NCBI GenBank assembly: GCA_030840585.1
Contig: JAVEEG010000237.1
Coordinates: 1 to 39,793, forward strand
DNA length: 39,793 nucleotides
Direction: 5' to 3'
Origin: Frankiaceae bacterium
GTDB taxonomy: Bacteria > Actinomycetota > Actinomycetes > JAFAQI01
Part shown: piece after piece, positions 1 through 9,069 of the stretch
Layout: the number at the start of each line of letters is the position of its first letter
Position numbering within the stretch: position 1 is the stretch's first letter
Position numbers and translations under genes: made by a program
The notes under the pieces: model-generated
Databases searched by the model: none
What the model was told of the DNA's origin: nothing
What the model saw: the letters and a program-made list of their open reading frames with translations, nothing else

Positions 1-157
1 GCATGCCGTCGCGCACCTCGCCGGTCGGCTGCCAATGTGACGCCGCGAACATCAGGTCGGCCGCGCCGGTCGTGTGCGCGGACTGGCGGATGTCGGCCGC
101 GCCCAGCGGGTACCAGACGGGGTCGCAGCAGGCACCGCACGCCGAGCACACCGCCAC
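1..157 (-). CDS. 5' end of a Cys-rich (YkgJ-like zinc/iron-chelating cluster) protein, truncated by window edge
   Basis: Reverse strand from GTG at 157 reads VAVCSACGACCDPVWYPLGAADIRQSAHTTGAADLMFAASHWQPTGEVRDGM..; CxxCGxCC motif near N-terminus; runs off window start. Confidence 0.4.
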   Translation of the reverse strand, partial: MAVCSACGACCDPVWYPLGAADIRQSAHTTGAADLMFAASHWQPTGEVRDGM

Positions 158-175
158 GACCGGCAGGATAGGCCG

Positions 176-730
176 ATGGTCGACGTACCGGAGTGGCTGT
201 CCAGCACTCTCGCCGCCGACGGCGCGGCCGGCGCGGGAACGTTGCCCCACTGGATCCGTGCGCTGTCACCGGATGCGACCGTTGCCGGGCCGGCCTTGGT
301 CGTGGCGTTGGCGAGGGACGACAACACGCCGATGCGCGCCGTTCCCGGTGCGGTGACGCAGCCGGGCACGGTGCTCGTGGTCGCCGGCGCGAGCGAATCC
401 CCTACGGCGGTGCTGGGTGATCTGGTCGCGGCCGATCTGCTCGCGGCCGGCATCGTCGGCGTCGTCACCGACGGACTCATCCGTGACTCGCGGGCGGTCG
501 CGAAACTCGGGTTGCCGGTGTGGGCCCGCGGCGTGACGCCGGTTGCGAGCCGCAAGGACGGCGCCGGCTCGATAGGCGGGCACGTGACGATCGGCGGGGT
601 CGACGTACGCGACGGTGACATCGTCGTGGCCGACGCGGACGGGGTCGTCGTATGGCCGGCGGAACGGTACGACGAATACCTCGCCGCGGCCGATGCGAAG
701 CGACGGCAGGACGAAAGCCGCGTGCGGTAA
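176..730 (+). CDS. RraA-like (demethylmenaquinone methyltransferase-like) family protein
   Basis: ORF from ATG 176 (MVDVPEWLSSTL..); G-D-L-V-A-A..A-G-I-V-G-V-V-T-D-G-L-I-R-D and P-V-W-A-R-G-V-T-P motifs typical of the RraA fold. Confidence 0.75.
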   Translation: MVDVPEWLSSTLAADGAAGAGTLPHWIRALSPDATVAGPALVVALARDDNTPMRAVPGAVTQPGTVLVVAGASESPTAVLGDLVAADLLAAGIVGVVTDGLIRDSRAVAKLGLPVWARGVTPVASRKDGAGSIGGHVTIGGVDVRDGDIVVADADGVVVWPAERYDEYLAAADAKRRQDESRVR

Positions 731-770
731 TCCGCTTCGAAATGTCGGTGCCGTAAGGCATCGTGGGGGC

Positions 771-1985
771 ATGGCCTTCAGTCGTTACCGCGAGGTGCTG
801 CGCGCCCCGGGGATCCTGCGACTGGTGGTCCTCACGCTGATCGCGCGGGCGCCGAACGGCATGTCCAGCCTCGGCATCCTGTTGCTCGTCTCGCCGCGAC
901 ACGGCTACGGTCACGCCGGCCTCGTCGTCGGCACATATGTCGCCGTCGTCGGCCTGTGCGCGCCGCTGTCGACGCGGCTGTGCGGGCGGCTCGGGCTGCG
1001 GCGGGTGCTGCCGGCGATGGCGGCCGGCTACTGCGCCGCGATGGTCGGTCTCGCGGTCGTGTCGGACGGGCCGTTCGCCGGCTTGCTCGCGTGCGCGGTC
1101 GCCGCTGGCGTTGCGCAACCGCCGATCGTCGCGCTCGTTCGCGGGCTGTGGCCGCGGCTGTTCCCGCCCGAGCAGGTGCCGGTCCTCTACGGGCTGGAAG
1201 CGACCGCGCAGGAGCTGGTGTTCGTCTTCGGCCCGGCGCTGGTCGCGTTGATCGCCGCGGTCGCCGGCGCCCGGGTTGCGGTGGTGACGACCGGCGTGAT
1301 CGCGCTGGTCGGTACGGCCGGGCTGGCCGCGTCGCCGCTGGTGACCAATCCACCGGCCAGTCCGGGCGGGCGGCGCCGGGTGCTGACCCGCCGGCTGGCG
1401 GTGCTGGTCGCGCTCGGGCTGACGTGCACGGTCGGTTTCAACATGGTCGACATCGGCGTGATCGCGTTCATGAGCGGCCGGCATGCCGGGGCCGCGTCGG
1501 GCGTTGCGCTGTCGCTCTGGGCGGTCGGATCGATGGTCGGCGGGCTGTTCTTCGGGGCGGCGCGCCGTACTGCGGATAGCCGCGGTGTCGCGCTGTCGGT
1601 GGTGGCCGTGGCGATCGGCATCGCGTTGCTCGCGGCTGCGCCCGGACGGGTCGGTCTCGTCGTCATTCTGTTCGCGGGCGGCGCGGCGATCGCGCCCGCG
1701 TTCGCCCGGCTCTACGGGCTGGTCGCGGCCGACGTACCGGAGTCGGCGACGGCGGAGGCGTTCGCCTGGCTGGGCGTCGGGTTCCTGGCCGGTGCATCGC
1801 TCGGCGCTGCGGTCGGCGGGTTCACGGTCGAGGTGTTCGGGCCGCGGGCGACGTTCCTGTTCGCGGCGGCGCTACCGGCCGCGTTCGCCGTAGCGATGGT
1901 CGTCGCGGACCATTTCCGGTTACGGCGTGATGCGGCCGGGCCGGCGGTCAGCGGCGGCTCGTGCCAGCCATCACCCGCGCGATGA
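771..1985 (+). CDS. MFS transporter
   Basis: 404 aa from ATG 771, about 12 hydrophobic segments, MFS-like loops. Confidence 0.8.
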   Translation: MAFSRYREVLRAPGILRLVVLTLIARAPNGMSSLGILLLVSPRHGYGHAGLVVGTYVAVVGLCAPLSTRLCGRLGLRRVLPAMAAGYCAAMVGLAVVSDGPFAGLLACAVAAGVAQPPIVALVRGLWPRLFPPEQVPVLYGLEATAQELVFVFGPALVALIAAVAGARVAVVTTGVIALVGTAGLAASPLVTNPPASPGGRRRVLTRRLAVLVALGLTCTVGFNMVDIGVIAFMSGRHAGAASGVALSLWAVGSMVGGLFFGAARRTADSRGVALSVVAVAIGIALLAAAPGRVGLVVILFAGGAAIAPAFARLYGLVAADVPESATAEAFAWLGVGFLAGASLGAAVGGFTVEVFGPRATFLFAAALPAAFAVAMVVADHFRLRRDAAGPAVSGGSCQPSPAR

Positions 1986-2262
1986 GCAGGCCACCGACGA
2001 GGTAGACGGCGGCGGCGATGCCCCAGTTGATCCAGAGATGCCGGATGCCGTGCGCGTTGACGACGTTGTGGAACGGTGTCGTGAGCCATGCGCCGGCGTC
2101 CTTCACCCAGCGCACGGCCGAGCCGGTGGTGTGCGGCGCGTAGACGTCCAGCAGGATGGCCGCGCCGATGATGAGGGCGACGATCACGGCGGCGGCGGCG
2201 ATGAGTGCGGCGAGCCGGGACAGGGCGAACGAGCCACGTGGGCGCGAGGCGACGAGAGTCAT
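1948..2262 (-). CDS. small membrane protein, two predicted TM segments
   Basis: ORF from ATG 2262 ([44 protein letters not shown]..). Confidence 0.6.
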   Translation of the reverse strand: MTLVASRPRGSFALSRLAALIAAAAVIVALIIGAAILLDVYAPHTTGSAVRWVKDAGAWLTTPFHNVVNAHGIRHLWINWGIAAAVYLVGGLLIARVMAGTSRR

Positions 2263-2372
2263 TGCGAAACCTCCGTGTTGTAGCGGCCTGTCCGGCCGGC
2301 CCGGGTGGGCCGGAATCTCTCGTTCGGTCTGCCCGTTACCGTTGTGTTCATCCATCGCGGAGGAGTTACACC

Positions 2373-3053
2373 ATGCTGTTCTCCCGCCAGAAGACCCAGA
2401 TGATCGCCGCCGAGGACGCGCTGCCCGGGCGGACCGAGCGGCCCTTCGCGGTGCCGTCGCGTCACTTTGTGCTGGGGACGCTGCTCGAGGGTGAGCCGGG
2501 GGAGACCGCGTACTTCGGGCTCGGGTGTTTCTGGGGCGCGGAGCGGCGGTTCTGGGAGACGCCGGGTGTCGTCTCGACGGCGGCCGGTTACCAAGGTGGC
2601 TTTACGCCGAACCCAACGTACGAGGAAGTCTGCTCGGCGAAGACCGGGCACGCCGAGGTCGTGAAGGTCGTCTTCGATCCGGCTCGGATTTCTTATGCCG
2701 ACTTGCTGCGCGTGTTCTGGGAATCGCACGACCCGACGCAGGGGATGAAGCAGGGGGGTGACGTCGGGACGCAGTATCGGTCGGCCATCTATGTGACGTC
2801 GGACGCGCAGAAGCAGGCGGCGCTCGAGAGCCGGGACGCCTTCCAGCCGGTGTTGGCCAGTGGTGGGTACGGCGACATCACGACCGAGATCGCGGACGCC
2901 GGCGAGTTCTACTACGCCGAGGACTACCACCAGCAGTATTTAGCTAAGGTAAGAAATGGCTACTGCGGCTTGGGAGGAACCGGGCTCTCATGCCCAGTGG
3001 GCGTGGCGAAGGCGCCGGAGGCTTCTGCCGAATTACGGCCGGACAGGGCCTAA
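2373..3053 (+). CDS. msrA: peptide-methionine (S)-S-oxide reductase MsrA
   Basis: ATG 2373 preceded by GGAGG; GCFWGAE catalytic motif, [11 protein letters not shown]-terminal tail [27 protein letters not shown]. Confidence 0.95.
   Translation: MLFSRQKTQMIAAEDALPGRTERPFAVPSRHFVLGTLLEGEPGETAYFGLGCFWGAERRFWETPGVVSTAAGYQGGFTPNPTYEEVCSAKTGHAEVVKVVFDPARISYADLLRVFWESHDPTQGMKQGGDVGTQYRSAIYVTSDAQKQAALESRDAFQPVLASGGYGDITTEIADAGEFYYAEDYHQQYLAKVRNGYCGLGGTGLSCPVGVAKAPEASAELRPDRA
2928..3053 (+). repeat. R0: msrA 3'-end repeat, resident in-frame copy (proposed proximal attachment site)
   Basis: caccagcagtatttagctaaggtaagaaatggctactgcggcttgggaggaaccgggctctcatgcccagtgggcgtggcgaaggcgccggag; matched by R1-R5, with a shorter match in R6. 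Confidence 0.85.
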
Positions 3054-3724
3054 AGATCGAACGCAAGCTGCGCCTGTTCTTTCAACTGGGCGTAGACGGC
3101 CCGCACTGCCCGATCGCATGGTTTCAAATCCGGGACAAAGACTTCTATTGGGGCCCAGGCGAAGACGGCGCAGACCTGGCCGGACAACCGTTCAACGGCA
3201 CCTCGGCAAAGATCACCACTCCCGAAGACTTTGAGCGCATCGCGCGAGCGGTCTGGAAAGCGTCCCACCATGCATCGGGCGTCGTGCACGTGACTGGTGG
3301 CTCTGAAAGGCAGACGCGCACCGATGTCTGGGGTTGTCCTCTGACTTCCGTCTCTAATCCGACCCGTTTCGCGGCTGTCTTTACCAAGCACCCGGTACAC
3401 ATGCCGACGTACCAGCGATCACTGACTCGGCGCCGGTCGGCGGCCATGGTGCTGAGGCTCCCGGAAGAGCGTTGGGCGGTAAGGCATTACTTGGAGTTCT
3501 TCCTGACGCCGGCTGGAACGTTCTCGGCAGTGCCGACGATGCTCCAGATGGAGCCCAAGCGCTCCGTTGAACCGCCACTCTCGCAATCATTTGGCGAAGA
3601 CGTCGACCTAGTACTGCTCGTGCGTCATTACGCCGTTGGCGGAGAGATGAGCGCTTGGAAGCCAACCGCCAGTATCTGGCTCGTCCTGGACCCGGCTAGC
3701 CCCGAAGACGGAGCGCCTAGTTAG
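2990..3724 (+). CDS. cassette 1 cargo: hypothetical protein
   Basis: ORF 244 aa, [38 protein letters not shown]..; the only upstream ATG (2990) lies inside the msrA tail, so the start is uncertain. Confidence 0.6.
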   Translation: MPSGRGEGAGGFCRITAGQGLKIERKLRLFFQLGVDGPHCPIAWFQIRDKDFYWGPGEDGADLAGQPFNGTSAKITTPEDFERIARAVWKASHHASGVVHVTGGSERQTRTDVWGCPLTSVSNPTRFAAVFTKHPVHMPTYQRSLTRRRSAAMVLRLPEERWAVRHYLEFFLTPAGTFSAVPTMLQMEPKRSVEPPLSQSFGEDVDLVLLVRHYAVGGEMSAWKPTASIWLVLDPASPEDGAPS

Positions 3725-3836
3725 TCCGACTGGGCCCCGGGCCATGTTGGCTCGCGCCAAGTGCACGTACGTTCCGAGCAACTGGAAGGTCGGTGACGTG
3801 GCGATCGCGACGAGGGCCGCAACGGCTGCAGCGATC

Positions 3837-3975
3837 ACCGACGCGCTGGGGGCTAGCACCAGCAGAACTTGGCCAAGAACCCCAACTTATTGCGGGCTTG
3901 TTGGCACGGGCATGTCGTGTCCCGTCGGTGTCGCGAAGGCAACCGAGATTGCTGCCGTATAGCCGGCGTCGTTGT
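3837..3975 (+). repeat. R1: displaced msrA 3'-end repeat
   Basis: caccagcagaacttggccaagaaccccaacttattgcgggcttgttggcacgggcatgtcgtgtcccgtcggtgtcgcgaaggc..tagccggcgtcg; 2-nt deletion relative to the msrA frame; [20 protein letters not shown]. Confidence 0.9.
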
Positions 3976-4153
3976 CCCCGCGACACCCGGCCGATCCGTA
4001 ATCAGGGATACACAACTCTTAGCCGCATACGCAGCAGCGATTGAACGAATGCCTATACAGCGGCTTGCACCGAAGCACGGACGAGTGCGTGCGTGCCCAG
4101 GAGAAGAACCGGGTGTCACAGTCAGGCGCATCGCTCTGAGTTGACCGGCTGGG

Positions 4154-4456
4154 TTAGATGAGCCCGAAGACCTTGGCGATCGCTTCGTCGAGCCGAGCGA
4201 TGGCCTGAGCGGAGACAGGGCCGAGCAGGCGTCCGGCCCGCAATTCTTCTGTGGTGATCGGGAAGATTAAGTCGGTTACGACGATGCCGACGACCGGTTC
4301 GGCGTTACCCAACTCGACTGTCGTCTCAAGCAGGTCATAGGCGAAGCCCATACTGAGAACGGGCGCGGCGAGAACGCTCGGCCATTCGGCGTTACGAGTG
4401 TCCGAGGACACGATGACGACCGAGCCGGAACGCTCCGCGAACGTTCCCTCGTACAC
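4154..4456 (-). CDS. cassette 2 cargo: MazF/PemK-like toxin (start may lie about 20-30 nt upstream)
   Basis: (RRGEV)YEGTFAERSGSVVIVSSDTRNAEWPSVLAAPV..VVGIVVTDLIFPITTEELRAGRLLGPVSAQAIARLDEAIAKVFGLI, CcdB/MazF-like layout. Confidence 0.6.
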   Translation of the reverse strand: MYEGTFAERSGSVVIVSSDTRNAEWPSVLAAPVLSMGFAYDLLETTVELGNAEPVVGIVVTDLIFPITTEELRAGRLLGPVSAQAIARLDEAIAKVFGLI

Positions 4457-4485
4457 CTCGCCACGGCGGGCCAGCGCTACCCTCC

Positions 4486-4893
4486 CTAGACCGATTCGGA
4501 TGAGGCCGGGGCGCCAGCTACCAGCGCTCGCATCGCCGACCCGCCCATAGCGATTACGGACTTGTCATCGAAGGCGTTTGAGATGACGTCGCGCGTCAGG
4601 CGATACTGCTGGGCGCGCTTGGCCTGCTGGACTTGGACGAGCCCCACCAGCGCGAGTCGTCGGACGGCTTCAGAGAACGAGGAGACTTCTTCGTCCCCAA
4701 AGGCCAAGCCCAGCATTGTGCCGCTCAGACCGCCCAGGAGCGCCGAACGCAGCAACGGCGCCGCTTCGGCATCGCCAACGAGCTGCTCGATCTCTTCCAC
4801 TTCGCGCGGGCTGAAGCCGATCGTCTTGCGCTCCATTACGGCCACTGCACCTCCTAGTGCGTCGGAGATTGCATCACCTTTCGATGCGTACAT
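4486..4893 (-). CDS. cassette 2 cargo: putative antitoxin / partner upstream of MazF-like toxin
   Basis: 135 aa ORF directly upstream of and co-oriented with the toxin ORF; MERKTIGFSPREVEEIEQLVGDAEAAPLLRSALLGG.. Confidence 0.5.
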   Translation of the reverse strand: MYASKGDAISDALGGAVAVMERKTIGFSPREVEEIEQLVGDAEAAPLLRSALLGGLSGTMLGLAFGDEEVSSFSEAVRRLALVGLVQVQQAKRAQQYRLTRDVISNAFDDKSVIAMGGSAMRALVAGAPASSESV

Positions 4894-4924
4894 CGACTCA
4901 CAAACTACGGTACCTTAGGCATTC

Positions 4925-5719
4925 ATGCCGGGCAACAATCAGAGCGCTCCAGCTTCGAAATGGGCCAAAGCGGCCCAGGTCGTGCTGTTCCTGGCGGCCT
5001 TGGCGCTGCTGGGTCTGCACACCGACCAGAGTGATCTGACTGATCGCGGCATTAAGGTCCAGATCGACTCGACCAGCCTCGCGCTACTGGCCCTGATGGC
5101 CGTCGCGATCTTGCTTCCCCGTCTGAGGAGCATCAAGGCAGGCACGGTTGAGGCCGCCTTCGACGCCGCCGCCCGCGCGGGAGAGAGCGCGGCGGCCGCG
5201 GCCCAACCTGACGACCTCACCGGCCTTGCTGCCGCGACCGCGCCTGCCGCAGCCGCCGGGACCCCCGCCGAAAGCCAGTCGGTCGCTGGCGCGCTGACCG
5301 CCGCAATCGAGAACCCACTCGTCTCGATCGAAGCGTCGCGACGAGCGCTCGCTGCCGACCTGCGTGAGCTGGCGGCTGCGGTGAAGCTGGACCAGCCCCC
5401 CACGGAAATGGCCGAGCTGGGCAAACAACTGAAGGAACAAGGCGCGCTGCCGGACAAAGCAGCGGCGGCCATCACTGACCTCGTCAATGCGATTCGGCAA
5501 GCGAAGCTGGCCCAGGGACCGCTGCCCCCAGGTGTCGCGGTGGAGGTCGACACCGCAACTCAGATACTCCGCAGTGTTATTCGGAGGGCGATTACGGAGG
5601 CCACCACGCCAGCGAGCGTCCCGGCAATCGAGACCGCGCCGGCAACGCAGGCCGGGGCAACCGAGACCGCGCCGACTGCGGGGGCGCCGGCTGCCGCGGA
5701 AGGCCCCGATGCGTGCTAG
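4925..5719 (+). CDS. cassette 2 cargo: small membrane protein with long Ala-rich helical tail
   Basis: 264 aa, two N-terminal hydrophobic segments (VVLFLAALALLGL; LALLALMAVAILL); stop codon TAG falls in the first bases of R2. Confidence 0.65.
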   Translation: MPGNNQSAPASKWAKAAQVVLFLAALALLGLHTDQSDLTDRGIKVQIDSTSLALLALMAVAILLPRLRSIKAGTVEAAFDAAARAGESAAAAAQPDDLTGLAAATAPAAAAGTPAESQSVAGALTAAIENPLVSIEASRRALAADLRELAAAVKLDQPPTEMAELGKQLKEQGALPDKAAAAITDLVNAIRQAKLAQGPLPPGVAVEVDTATQILRSVIRRAITEATTPASVPAIETAPATQAGATETAPTAGAPAAAEGPDAC

Positions 5720-5835
5720 CAGTAGCTTGCTCGCAATCCATCCTTCTAGGTATTGCGGACTCGGTGGGGCCGGGCACTTCCTTCCTGGTCGGGTGGCGAA
5801 AGCGCCGGAACCCACTGCCGAGCGACCGGCGTTGC
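5714..5835 (+). repeat. R2: displaced msrA 3'-end repeat (degenerate)
   Basis: tgctagcagtagcttgctcgcaatccatccttctaggtattgcggactcggtggggccgggcacttccttcctggtcgggtggcgaaagcgccggaa..gaccggcgtt. Confidence 0.85.
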
Positions 5836-5953
5836 ACCGCGCTCAAGCACGGCCGGTGCGCCAGCTAACCGTCGCGCCGTTGCGCGACAACCGGTTGACC
5901 TCCATAACAGCAGAGGGGAGTGCTGGGACACCGCTCCGTGGTAGACGAATGTC

Positions 5954-6157
5954 ATGACGAACTTCACGGTGTTCACCCATGATGAGTCCGAGTATCCGTG
6001 CAGCGGAAACTCGAGATACAAAGTGCTGGACAGCGGCGCGCGTCAGCTGGACCGCGACGCTGCCGACAGCTTCGCTCCACGCATCGTGTTCAGCCCGAGC
6101 CACTGGCTGCGCGTTGAGGATCGTGAGCTGCCTCGGGGCGGCGGCTTGATCGCGTAG
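5954..6157 (+). CDS. cassette 3 cargo: short hypothetical ORF
   Basis: ATG-initiated 67 aa ORF MTNFTVFTHDESEYPCSGNSRYKVLDSG..; length alone is weak support. Confidence 0.3.
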   Translation: MTNFTVFTHDESEYPCSGNSRYKVLDSGARQLDRDAADSFAPRIVFSPSHWLRVEDRELPRGGGLIA

Positions 6158-6278
6158 CGCGTCAATTGCGCAACACTGAGTGACGTTCGCGATCGGCCCG
6201 GACGCCGATGCGCGCCATGGCCCGTCCTAGCGGAGCGCAGTCGCTGCCTGCTTTCGCGGGTCCGGCAGCATTTTGCGC

Positions 6279-6863
6279 ATGCCTCTGAAACTGCTCACAG
6301 AGCCCTTACTGGGCGCGGCTGCTCAAACCTCCGGCGGTAGCCCGCACGACGATGCCATCCTCATTGCGGTCATTGCAGCCGTTAGCGCCCTAGCCGGTGT
6401 CGTCCTCAGCACTGCGGGTGGATTCGTAGGCGCATGGTTGCAGCGCCGATCAGACCGGTTGCGCGATCGACAGTCGCGGCAGCATGAGTACGCAATGTCG
6501 CTCCGGAGTGATTTACGACAAGTGCTGGCACGGGTCCTCGTGTCAATGAATGACGTCTGGATCTGGTGCATTGATCAGCACAAGAGCGGCACGGCGCCTT
6601 CGCATGATCTTGTGGCGGGACATCTTCGGGATCTCAGCACCGCGCTACGTGAAGCGCGTCTGCTTGTCGAGGATGACGATGCGCTGGAGCACACAAGCAA
6701 GGCTGTCGATGACGATCTGATGGCCCTTTGGCAAGTGATGGCAGCACAGGGCGCCGCCTCACCAGCGCTCGTCCGGAGGCTCATCGACGACTTCGTCGAC
6801 GAGCGCGCGCGGGCAGAGGCAGAGATGCGTGCGCTACTGCGCCCGGTGGCAAACTCCGGTTGA
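6279..6863 (+). CDS. cassette 3 cargo: membrane-anchored hypothetical protein
   Basis: DDAILIAVIAAVSALAGVVLSTAGGFVGAWLQRRSDRLRDRQSRQHEYAMSLRSDLRQVLARVL.. N-terminal TM then helical cytoplasmic region. Confidence 0.65.
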   Translation: MPLKLLTEPLLGAAAQTSGGSPHDDAILIAVIAAVSALAGVVLSTAGGFVGAWLQRRSDRLRDRQSRQHEYAMSLRSDLRQVLARVLVSMNDVWIWCIDQHKSGTAPSHDLVAGHLRDLSTALREARLLVEDDDALEHTSKAVDDDLMALWQVMAAQGAASPALVRRLIDDFVDERARAEAEMRALLRPVANSG

Positions 6864-6950
6864 AGCCTACGGTCGACCGCGTTCGAGCCGAGGTTATGAC
6901 GGAACGCCAGCGCTGTTACCTGCTGCTTGCCATCGCGTTTTCTATGCCGT

Positions 6951-7055
6951 CGGCTGACACCAGCAGTACCTTGCTCGCAATCCTTCTTGGTACCGGGGGC
7001 TCGGTGGAAGACGGGCCTGTCTTGCCCAGTCGGAGTCGCGAAGACGAACGGCTAG
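6951..7055 (+). repeat. R3: displaced msrA 3'-end repeat (degenerate)
   Basis: gctgacaccagcagtaccttgctcgcaatccttcttggtaccgggggctcggtggaagacgggcctgtcttgcccagtcggagtcgcgaagacgaacgg. Confidence 0.85.
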
Positions 7056-7231
7056 AACGCATCCTCCACCCGATTCTTTGACATACCTCGGAATTACCGC
7101 GCGCTCTACTGGCATGTGCGAAACAGCCCGCTCCTGGACCACAGGCGGGCACCGCCCTTGCCACGGTGGATGGATCGAGGCCTATTCCAAGTTGTCGGGC
7201 CCAGTCGCCGTCCTTTCAGGGCACTCCCTCG

Positions 7232-7729
7232 CTAACGCTCCAGATCACTTCGCTCGCTATGGAAGAGGCGCTTCACTGCAGCATCTAGGTCGCTCAGCAT
7301 GTCCCTGACTTGGACCAATGTCGGTGTCGGCGTCCCGAAGTTCCGCCGGGGGCCGTTTATCCATGCGTCCACATAATCAAGATCGAACCAGGTATCCCCC
7401 GCGGCATCGCTGACCTGGGCGGAACCGAGTAATTGGATGACGTCGAGCTCCTTCCTCACCTCGCCCACGCCGCTATGCAGCTCACGCCGGAGTCGCACGT
7501 CTCCTGGTGTGTCGAGGGCCTGCTCAGCGAGTGCCCAGACCGTACGGGCCGTAGAAAGATACTCGCTGTAGGCCGCCTGCCGCCCCTGGTAAATGCGGTC
7601 AGCGCGCTGCTGGTCGGCCTCTTGTCCAAGAGTCATTCGAGTGGTCGCGACGGATGCGCCGACGCCGATCACAACGCCTGCAAGGGCGAACACTCCAGAG
7701 ATGATCACGGTGCGTACGTCGGACTTCAT
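7232..7729 (-). CDS. cassette 4 cargo: membrane-anchored hypothetical protein
   Basis: MKSDVRTVIISGVFALAGVVIGVGASVATTRMTLGQEADQQRADRIYQGRQAAYSEYLSTARTVWALAEQAL..; same topology as 6279-6863 protein. Confidence 0.65.
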   Translation of the reverse strand: MKSDVRTVIISGVFALAGVVIGVGASVATTRMTLGQEADQQRADRIYQGRQAAYSEYLSTARTVWALAEQALDTPGDVRLRRELHSGVGEVRKELDVIQLLGSAQVSDAAGDTWFDLDYVDAWINGPRRNFGTPTPTLVQVRDMLSDLDAAVKRLFHSERSDLER

Positions 7730-7921
7730 TCGCTAAGTCTCCTGCGCCGTTCCACCACGACGCCAGCAATGACGTTCGCCGTTGCGCGTGCGAGTGCGTT
7801 GCGAGAACCCACGGCCGGTTAGCCGGCGGGTGGTCGCTCGGCCAGCTGCCCCAGGATTCAGTCGCGTTGGCACCACGCCCGGTCACCGCTCTCGCCTGGC
7901 CTAGCCCACTCCGGCGACGCG

Positions 7922-7993
7922 CTAGTCGAGTCCTTCTTTGAAGGTGGCGCGGTCGCGATAGATGAGTCCGACCTCGTAAGTGCCGTTGTTCGA
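7922..7993 (-). pseudogene. orphan C-terminal coding fragment abutting R4
   Basis: Reverse strand reads ..[26 protein letters not shown] with no plausible full-length ORF; frame enters the repeat. Confidence 0.35.
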
Positions 7994-8126
7994 CGCCGGA
8001 CGCTGGCACCAGCAGTACCTCGCGAAGAACCCGAACGGCTACTGCGGGTTGGGCGGAACCGGGATGTCGTGTCCGGTTGGCGTGGCCAAGACGTCGGAGA
8101 CGTCCGCCCAAATAGACGGCGTTAGT
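7991..8126 (+). repeat. R4: displaced msrA 3'-end repeat (best preserved)
   Basis: cgacgccggacgctggcaccagcagtacctcgcgaagaacccgaacggctactgcgggttgggcggaaccgggatgtcgtgtccggttggcgtggccaagacgtcggag..tagacggcgttag; in frame [31 protein letters not shown]. Confidence 0.95.
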
Positions 8127-8231
8127 TCGCCTCGTTGAACGACCTGCTCACGATGCGTCATAGGGGTTACCGTGCGAACGTGGCGCCCGTGAAAGGCGCT
8201 GCGACTGCCTGACCGGCAAGGGGGTGCGGTC

Positions 8232-9035
8232 ATGACGCCAGGAGCGAGGCTCGCTTTCGCGTCAGTTGGACTGGCGACGATCATCACCGCGTGCGGGGGG
8301 TCCGGGAGCGGCGGCTCGGCTGCTCCGCAGCCATCTCTCAGCTCGTCAGCCAGGGCGGTGACCGTAGTTGCCCTCGGTGATTCCGATGCCACCGGAATCG
8401 GGGACTCGTCCGGACGCGGCTGGGTGGGTCGATACGGGGCTTTGCTGCACGACAAGCTCGCTTCGCCTGTCACCGTGAACAATGAGGCGGTCGAAGGAAA
8501 GACGAGCGATCAGCTGAGGAGCGAGCTTTCGAACGACGCCTCTCTGCGGCAATCAATCGCGACGGCGAAGGTGATTCTGATCGGCATAGGCGGAGCGGAT
8601 CTGAACGCCGGCGACGATGCCCTGGCGGCGAGCCGCTGCAAGGGACGTGCGTGCTACACCAAGGTTCTTCACGCCTTCGCGACCAACATCAATGCGATCG
8701 CAGCCGAGGTCCATCACCTCGCACCAGGCGCGCTGCTGCGCGCCATGAGCCTGCCGAACGCTTATCCGGGTGCGGGGAGCGCGATACCCGCGTTCATCAC
8801 CGCCGACGTCAGTCGGTACGAGGTCGTCGCCGTACGCGCCGCCGTCTGCAACGCGATGCGCTCAAACGGTGGGCGATGCGTCGATGTCGTAACTGCCTTC
8901 AACGGGAAGAGTGCCGACTCCGATGCGTATGCGAGCGGGCTCATGACCAAGGACCCGTGCTGTTACCCCAGCGCCAAGGGTCAGGAAGCAATCGCGCGGT
9001 TGCTTATAGCCAGCGGGGTGCCCGCGGCCCAATAG
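8232..9035 (+). CDS. cassette 5 cargo: SGNH/GDSL-hydrolase-like lipoprotein
   Basis: Lipobox-like LATIITACGG; VVALGDSDATGIGDSSGRGWVGRYGALL (GDS block I), IGIGGADLN (block III-like), CCYPSAKGQEAIA (C-terminal block). Confidence 0.75.
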   Translation: MTPGARLAFASVGLATIITACGGSGSGGSAAPQPSLSSSARAVTVVALGDSDATGIGDSSGRGWVGRYGALLHDKLASPVTVNNEAVEGKTSDQLRSELSNDASLRQSIATAKVILIGIGGADLNAGDDALAASRCKGRACYTKVLHAFATNINAIAAEVHHLAPGALLRAMSLPNAYPGAGSAIPAFITADVSRYEVVAVRAAVCNAMRSNGGRCVDVVTAFNGKSADSDAYASGLMTKDPCCYPSAKGQEAIARLLIASGVPAAQ

Positions 9036-9069
9036 GTGCCGTTATCGCGGCCTTGGCGACGCTCGAGTT

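Noticed and set aside
477-1484. 335-aa minus-strand ORF
   Set aside because: Antisense shadow of the MFS gene, Arg/His/Gln-rich.
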